Of a DNA stretch of 64,000 nucleotides, positions 59,337 through 64,000 are shown one piece after another. This stretch comes from Gracilariopsis chorda. Its lineage: Eukaryota > Rhodophyta > Florideophyceae > Gracilariales > Gracilariaceae. The position numbers and the translations under genes are program-made. The notes below the pieces were generated by a model. The model saw nothing but the letters and a program-made list of their open reading frames with translations, did not search any database and was not told the DNA's origin. How positions within the stretch are numbered: the stretch's first letter is position 1; every line of letters begins with the position of its first letter. The stretch lies in contig NBIV01000013.1 of the NCBI GenBank assembly GCA_003194525.1, positions 186,001 through 250,000 on the forward strand, written 5' to 3'.

Positions 59337-61442
59337 ATGTCAAAAGCTTCCTACGCGACCTCAGCGATGCACAGTCTCCGTCCAGCTTTCATATCCTGCC
59401 TTGCCTACACAAGACGTCGTTTACAATGCACTCCAAACGCTTTCATAGCCCCCCGTCGTCTACCACGAGCTCGTCATGTTCAACGACAAACTATTCGTTT
59501 AACCGCCTCTTCACCACCGGCGACGCAGTATGGAGCGAGCGATATCACTGTCTTGGAAGGGCTGGAACCAGTGCGAATGCGCCCCGGCATGTACATCGGC
59601 TCCACGGGCTCGAAGGGCTTGCATCACCTAGTGTTCGAGGTGATTGACAACGCCGTTGATGAATCATTAGCTGGCTTTTGTAAAACAATCACGGTTACGC
59701 TTCACGCCGATGGCTCTGTCAGCGTGCGGGATGATGGCCGAGGAATTCCGACAGATAAGCATCCCGCAACAGGGAAGAGCGCTTTAGAAACCGTCATGAC
59801 CGTGCTGCATTCGGGCGGAAAGTTTGGAGGTGCTGGCTACACTGTTTCTGGAGGGCTGCATGGTGTAGGTGTGAGCGTTGTCAATGCGTTGAGCGAACGC
59901 CTCGATGTTAACGTGTGGCGAGAAGGGCGACGACATTCGATGACGTTTAGCAGAGGCGAAGTTCTGGAACCTCTAGAAGAGTGCGATGACACAAATCAAG
60001 CCTCTGGAACCCATGTCAGGTTTCTACCGGACAACCAGATATTCACAACTTCTGTTCAATTTGATCTCGATGTTCTTAGTCAGCGTCTGGAAGAGCTTGC
60101 CTTCTTGAACGCTGGCTTGGAGATCGTCATTACGCGAGAGAGTGACAGTGAAAGCCGTCATTTTCTTCACCATGGCGGCATCTCGGAGTACGTCGCTAGT
60201 CTCAGCTCAAGTAACGACCCTCTGCACAAAGACCCGGCCACAATTTTTTTCTCTGGGGAGAAGAAGGGCGTCACTGTCGAAGTCGCCATGCGTTGGAACG
60301 CTGACAGCTATACAGACAAGCTTATAGGGTTTGCAAACAATATTCGAACTGGAGATGGCGGTACTCATATGGAAGGGCTGCGAGCATCTCTCACTCGAAG
60401 TATTAATCAGCTTGCGAGAAAAGCCGGGAAGCTGAGAGACCATTCGAGTAACATTGGAGGCGAATACATCCGTGAAGGACTAACAGCCATCGTATCAGTT
60501 AAAGTTCCAAACCCGGAGTTTGAAGGCCAAACTAAATCGAGGCTGGGGAACCCTGAAGTCCGGTCGACCGTAGACAGCATCGTGGCGCGATCCTTGATAG
60601 ATTTTTTCGAGTTGAAGCCTAACATACTGGCAAGTATCGTGGACAAGGCACTGTCTGCTTCAGCTGCGGCCGATGCTGCCCGACGTGCTCGTGACATTGT
60701 TCGCAGGAAGACTGTTCTGGAGAATTCGACACTCCCTGGAAAGTTGGCCGACTGTGCATCTCGCGATCCTAGCGTTTCTGAGATTTTTATTGTGGAAGGA
60801 GAAAGTGCTGGCGGTAGCGCAAAGCAAGCTCGCGATCGTCGCTATCAAGCTATACTGCCCCTTCGAGGGAAAATCCTCAACATCGAGAAGACAGACGACG
60901 CCAAGATATACCAGAATACCGAAATCCAAGCACTAATAACAGCACTTGGTCTTGGAATTCGTGGGGACGAGTTCAGTACAAGTCAGCTTCGATATCACCG
61001 CATTATAATTATGACGGATGCCGACGTTGATGGTGCTCATATCCGCACTTTGCTACTGACGTTTTTCTTCCGCTATCGAAGGGCCTTGATTGAGAACGGT
61101 TTCGTGTACATCGCGTGCCCTCCTCTGTACAAGATTGATCGCCGGCAGAAGAGCGTGTTCTTGTACAGTGATGAAGAGCTTCAAGAATATGTAGAAAAGA
61201 AGCTTCCGCCTAACGCGAGATACACAGTGCAGCGTTTTAAAGGTCTTGGGGAAATGATGCCAGGTCAGCTCTGGAACACCACAATGAATCCGGGGCAAAG
61301 ACAGTTGAAGAGAGTGGAAATCGAGGATGCGATACTTGCAGATCAGGTGTTCACCGTTTTGATGGGGCACCGTGTAGGACCACGACGCGCATTCATTGAA
61401 TCTCACGCAGCAGCGCTTTCTATTGAAGACATTGACTTCTGA
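59337..61442 (+). CDS. GYRB: DNA gyrase subunit B, organelle-targeted
   Basis: ATPase subunit of type II topoisomerase that supercoils organellar DNA. The frame opens at 59304 with TTG, but the first ATG is at 59337 (MSKASYATSAMHSLRP), giving 701 residues with a basic Ser/Arg leader of about 60 residues typical of an organelle-targeting peptide. GHKL ATPase motifs: EVIDNAVDES, DDGRGIP and the GGLHGVGVSVVNALS lid. The transducer follows, then the Toprim domain with EGESAGGSAKQARDRRYQA (the common form is EGDSAGG), PLRGKILNIEK and MTDADVDGAHIRTLLLTFF. The C-terminal GEMMPGQLWNTTMNP is also characteristic. Gyrase B of this type is a bacterial, probably plastid-derived, enzyme. Confidence 0.94.
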   Translation: MSKASYATSAMHSLRPAFISCLAYTRRRLQCTPNAFIAPRRLPRARHVQRQTIRLTASSPPATQYGASDITVLEGLEPVRMRPGMYIGSTGSKGLHHLVFEVIDNAVDESLAGFCKTITVTLHADGSVSVRDDGRGIPTDKHPATGKSALETVMTVLHSGGKFGGAGYTVSGGLHGVGVSVVNALSERLDVNVWREGRRHSMTFSRGEVLEPLEECDDTNQASGTHVRFLPDNQIFTTSVQFDLDVLSQRLEELAFLNAGLEIVITRESDSESRHFLHHGGISEYVASLSSSNDPLHKDPATIFFSGEKKGVTVEVAMRWNADSYTDKLIGFANNIRTGDGGTHMEGLRASLTRSINQLARKAGKLRDHSSNIGGEYIREGLTAIVSVKVPNPEFEGQTKSRLGNPEVRSTVDSIVARSLIDFFELKPNILASIVDKALSASAAADAARRARDIVRRKTVLENSTLPGKLADCASRDPSVSEIFIVEGESAGGSAKQARDRRYQAILPLRGKILNIEKTDDAKIYQNTEIQALITALGLGIRGDEFSTSQLRYHRIIIMTDADVDGAHIRTLLLTFFFRYRRALIENGFVYIACPPLYKIDRRQKSVFLYSDEELQEYVEKKLPPNARYTVQRFKGLGEMMPGQLWNTTMNPGQRQLKRVEIEDAILADQVFTVLMGHRVGPRRAFIESHAAALSIEDIDF

Positions 61443-61466
61443 CTGACCTTTGACTAACAGAGCATG

Positions 61467-61472
61467 AATAAA
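61467..61472 (+). terminator. Candidate polyadenylation signal AATAAA
   Basis: AATAAA lies 25 bp after the gyrase B stop codon, in the 88-bp gap before the convergent CPSF73 gene end. Confidence 0.4.
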
Positions 61473-61530
61473 CTTCGAATCTTTTACGCCTCTGTGCAAA
61501 AAGGAGCATATGTCCACCGCGTACACTTAA

Positions 61531-63582
61531 TCAACTAGCTCGGCAACATTCGCACATTATATCCGGTATGGGAAACATGGCAGCTTGTATTCGTTTGTAG
61601 GCAAGTCGAACCCGTTCCCTTAGTTTTTCATCTGTACATTCGACTTCTCCAGTTAGCATATCAATCCCAACCTTACTGAGATCAATTACCAAACGCACCA
61701 GATGGGGTGAGCCCTTCACCCGTCGGACTGGTCCAAATCTTGCCATGAGAAGTTTCCTGCCGATTCTCAGAATTTCGCTAATTGGCGCATCCCCTTCATG
61801 TGGCGACTTCGACAGAATCATCGCGGCCACGGCTTCGGTGAGCAGATCTGAAGCGTATCCACTTTCCCAAGACATTTTCACTGAGTTTCTTTCTTTTAGT
61901 TCTATGATCACCCCGCCATTTGCCATTCTAATGATTTCTTTCTTATCATCGTAATCAATATCGCGGAAAGTGGTCTTCAGCTGGGTGGCCAAAGTGATGA
62001 ACGGCTTTGAAATAGGTAGAACTTGATGTTGATCAATATGAGTTAGCTTCAAAGTGGTGTATTGTGGAAGATCCGGAGGTCTGACAAGTGTATACGCAAA
62101 ATCCTGTTGAATCAGCAAACCAGATACTCTGGTTCCCGGCTTCACGGTATCGTGTGCTACATTTTGAGAGAGGACATTTATTGCTCGTGCATTTAGTTCA
62201 CTCTTGAACTTGAGCTTGACTGTACCACAGTTAAGAGGTGAGTGGATGTCAAGCTTCTTGCCACCCTCGCTTTTGTTGTGAATCGTTTCAAGAGCACCCC
62301 GTAGCCGTGCCATGTTATTCTTCTCACCATGAACGAGAATACAATGGGTGGGTGTGGTATCCTGAATGAACATCCTTGTCTCCTTAAAGTCGGCGTGTGC
62401 TGCGAAAGTGATGTAGTCTACACTGCACGCTCGTTTCACATGTCTCCCGTCCAATCTTGGAATCGTGTCAGGCTCAGTTAAGACATGTTTGGCTAGTGTT
62501 CCTTCAACAGAATAGCCGCTCAACACTAACCCGTTTTGCTTGCTAGTGCACCAACGTTCGAACAGTTCGCGAGAGAGGCCGTTCTGCAGCATACCAGGGG
62601 AAGCCATGAAAACACAAGGCCCATCGTCTTCAAAGTGGTTGATTCCTCTGATGTTCTTCACATACTTAAAGTCAAAAGGGTTGCTAATTTCGAACCGTCT
62701 TCGCACATTGTCGTTCATCATGTTGATGTATGTCTGGTACACAGGCATACATCTCTGAGCAATTGCACTTGCGTAGTATATTGGTATGTTCTGCAAATCG
62801 GGATTGGCTTCCCAGAATTCGTCTAGTATTAGCAACAGCTCTTGCGCTCTTCCAAGAGCAAATACTGGCAAAAGAACACGCCCACCCTGGCGTACGACTC
62901 GAGCAACCCTGTCCGTAAACCTTCTTTCACGCAGACGCCTTCCTTCGTGTTCCTGGACGCCATAAGTCGATTCAATAATCAAAACATCCGGACGAAAAGG
63001 CGGTATTTCAGCTGCTTTTAAATGACGATCCTCTTCTCTTGAATAATCACCAGTGTAAAGAATTCGCACTCCAGCAATTTCAACCATGAACATTGCACCA
63101 CCAAGCACATGCGCCGCATAGAAGGGTCTGAACTTAATACCATTAACATTGACCTCCGCATGGTAATCAACTACTTCAATTCGAGACATCGTTTTGTCCA
63201 CATCTTCTTCAGTATATAAAGATTCTTCTCCGGGAGCATTTCGAGATACTCTCACGAAATCAGAAAGCAGTGCCTTGTATATGGCTCTCGTCGGTTGCGT
63301 CATAAAGACTCTTGCTTTAGGATTAAAATTCGTGCGTTCCATTAAAAACGGAAGACCGGCGGCATGGTCAAGGTGATAGTGAGTGATAAGAACAAGGTCA
63401 ATTTCTTCGGGCTCAATGGAATCGAAGAATGGCAGGGAAGACTCTCCTGAATACGCCGGATGAACTCCGCAATCAAACATTACAGTTTTTCCCATGAACT
63501 TCAGGATGCAGCATGACCGTCCTACTTCATTTCCAGCCCCGATGGGCATGATCTGCATCTCATTCTCCGCGCTAACGTTCAT
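61531..63582 (-). CDS. CPSF3: CPSF73 / CPSF3, pre-mRNA 3'-end endonuclease
   Basis: Catalytic subunit of the cleavage and polyadenylation complex. The 683-residue frame matches the human length of 684. The metallo-beta-lactamase motif HYHLDH is at 68-73 (His68, His70, Asp72, His73) after an ATG-proximal MPIGAGNEVGRSCC start. Further zinc ligands follow in HVLGGAMF, YTGDYSREEDRHLK and FAAHADFKETR, with the beta-CASP segment VLLPVFALGRAQELLLILDE and ASPGMLQNGLSRELFERWC. The C-terminal domain (about 470-683) ends MFPIPDIMCECCRAS. All catalytic residues appear present. Single exon; convergent with gyrase B. Confidence 0.96.
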   Translation of the reverse strand: MNVSAENEMQIMPIGAGNEVGRSCCILKFMGKTVMFDCGVHPAYSGESSLPFFDSIEPEEIDLVLITHYHLDHAAGLPFLMERTNFNPKARVFMTQPTRAIYKALLSDFVRVSRNAPGEESLYTEEDVDKTMSRIEVVDYHAEVNVNGIKFRPFYAAHVLGGAMFMVEIAGVRILYTGDYSREEDRHLKAAEIPPFRPDVLIIESTYGVQEHEGRRLRERRFTDRVARVVRQGGRVLLPVFALGRAQELLLILDEFWEANPDLQNIPIYYASAIAQRCMPVYQTYINMMNDNVRRRFEISNPFDFKYVKNIRGINHFEDDGPCVFMASPGMLQNGLSRELFERWCTSKQNGLVLSGYSVEGTLAKHVLTEPDTIPRLDGRHVKRACSVDYITFAAHADFKETRMFIQDTTPTHCILVHGEKNNMARLRGALETIHNKSEGGKKLDIHSPLNCGTVKLKFKSELNARAINVLSQNVAHDTVKPGTRVSGLLIQQDFAYTLVRPPDLPQYTTLKLTHIDQHQVLPISKPFITLATQLKTTFRDIDYDDKKEIIRMANGGVIIELKERNSVKMSWESGYASDLLTEAVAAMILSKSPHEGDAPISEILRIGRKLLMARFGPVRRVKGSPHLVRLVIDLSKVGIDMLTGEVECTDEKLRERVRLAYKRIQAAMFPIPDIMCECCRAS

Positions 63583-64000
63583 TCTGAGTGAACAGAGAAA
63601 AAGGAAGCACTTCTGTTTCCTGAAAGAAGACTGTGCGTGGTGAAGACTGCTGTAACCCTTTATCTACGCTACAGGCACTCAAGTGGACGAGAAGGTCAAA
63701 GACCAGATCAATAAGCCGTTCGGTTTTTGTTGGAATTCTTTGGAATTAATACTGTAGATACAGGGGTAGATCTACCGTAGATGTGCATGAAAAACGTCTC
63801 TTGTCTCTAACGGAAATAGAGGTCGCTTCCGGAAGTAACTGGGCTAGCTAGCGGTCGCTAGCCTCTTGCGATAGTTCGCCGCATTAGATTTTCTACTTCT
63901 ACCGTAGAAGGCTAGAACGCTAGAACGCTTATAGCCTTCTAGCCCTGCTTACCGTCGTAGTTGTTGTTGTTCTTTGAGCGCTATGCGCCTGATTACGATG
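63583..64000. other. CPSF73 promoter side, repeat-rich end of window
   Basis: About 420 bp with short inverted motifs: TCTACCGTAGA at about 63770 and 63899, GGCTAGCTAGCGGTCGCTAGCC near 63842-63863 and repeats of GCTAGAACGCTAGAACGC near 63912. No gene. Confidence 0.5.

Overview
This is a eukaryotic nuclear window, most likely from a photosynthetic, intron-poor alga; a red alga is my best guess, inferred and not proven. The plastid lineage is suggested by a DUF1995 (LPA3-type) protein, a bacterial-type DNA gyrase B with a basic leader, and a ribose-phosphate pyrophosphokinase with a long Ser/Arg-rich leader. A p21-activated-type kinase with CRIB motifs is unusual for green plants. Most genes are single open frames. 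The introns I can resolve are GT-AG and short (94-306 nt). I see no bacterial features, no CRISPR array and no complete mobile element.

Layout. 0-3.1 kb: degenerate repeat DNA with a 5'-truncated LINE flanked by 14-bp direct repeats. 3.1-11.4 kb: a housekeeping block with the proteasome lid subunit Rpn7 (PSMD6), RNA polymerase II subunit RPB9 (antisense), condensin subunit CAP-G (antisense) and an NSUN/Trm4 RNA m5C methyltransferase. 11.4-17.4 kb: sparse DNA with a bHLH-GAF protein and an AT-rich patch of inverted repeats. 17.4-29.7 kb: DUF1995 protein, N-myristoylatable PAK kinase with two CRIB-like motifs, VDAC porin, LIM-domain-binding/SEUSS-type adaptor, PRA1 membrane protein. 29.7-37.1 kb: a gene-poor island with relics of two LINE families. 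37.1-44.2 kb: a short HAT-repeat protein, a two-finger C2H2 protein, a 1006-residue orphan nuclear-type protein and a HAD-family protein. 44.2-64 kb: an intron-containing tRNA-Ser(CGA), COPI beta' (COPB2), a coilin-like protein, a CGFS glutaredoxin, PRPP synthetase and gyrase B head-to-head, and CPSF73.

The genes are not a pathway cluster; they cover proteolysis, transcription, RNA modification and 3' processing, chromosome condensation, vesicle transport, organelle biogenesis and signalling. Recurrent themes are long C-rich or pyrimidine tracts on the sense strand just upstream of several start codons, GCGC-rich promoter blocks, and introns placed near the 5' end (COPB2 has an intron directly after its ATG). 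I did not find a clearly new multi-gene system. The best candidates for follow-up are the LINE 3' hairpin with a compensatory change and intact target-site duplication, the double-CRIB myristoylated kinase, the bHLH-GAF protein with a non-E-box basic region, and the sense-strand poly-C promoter architecture.
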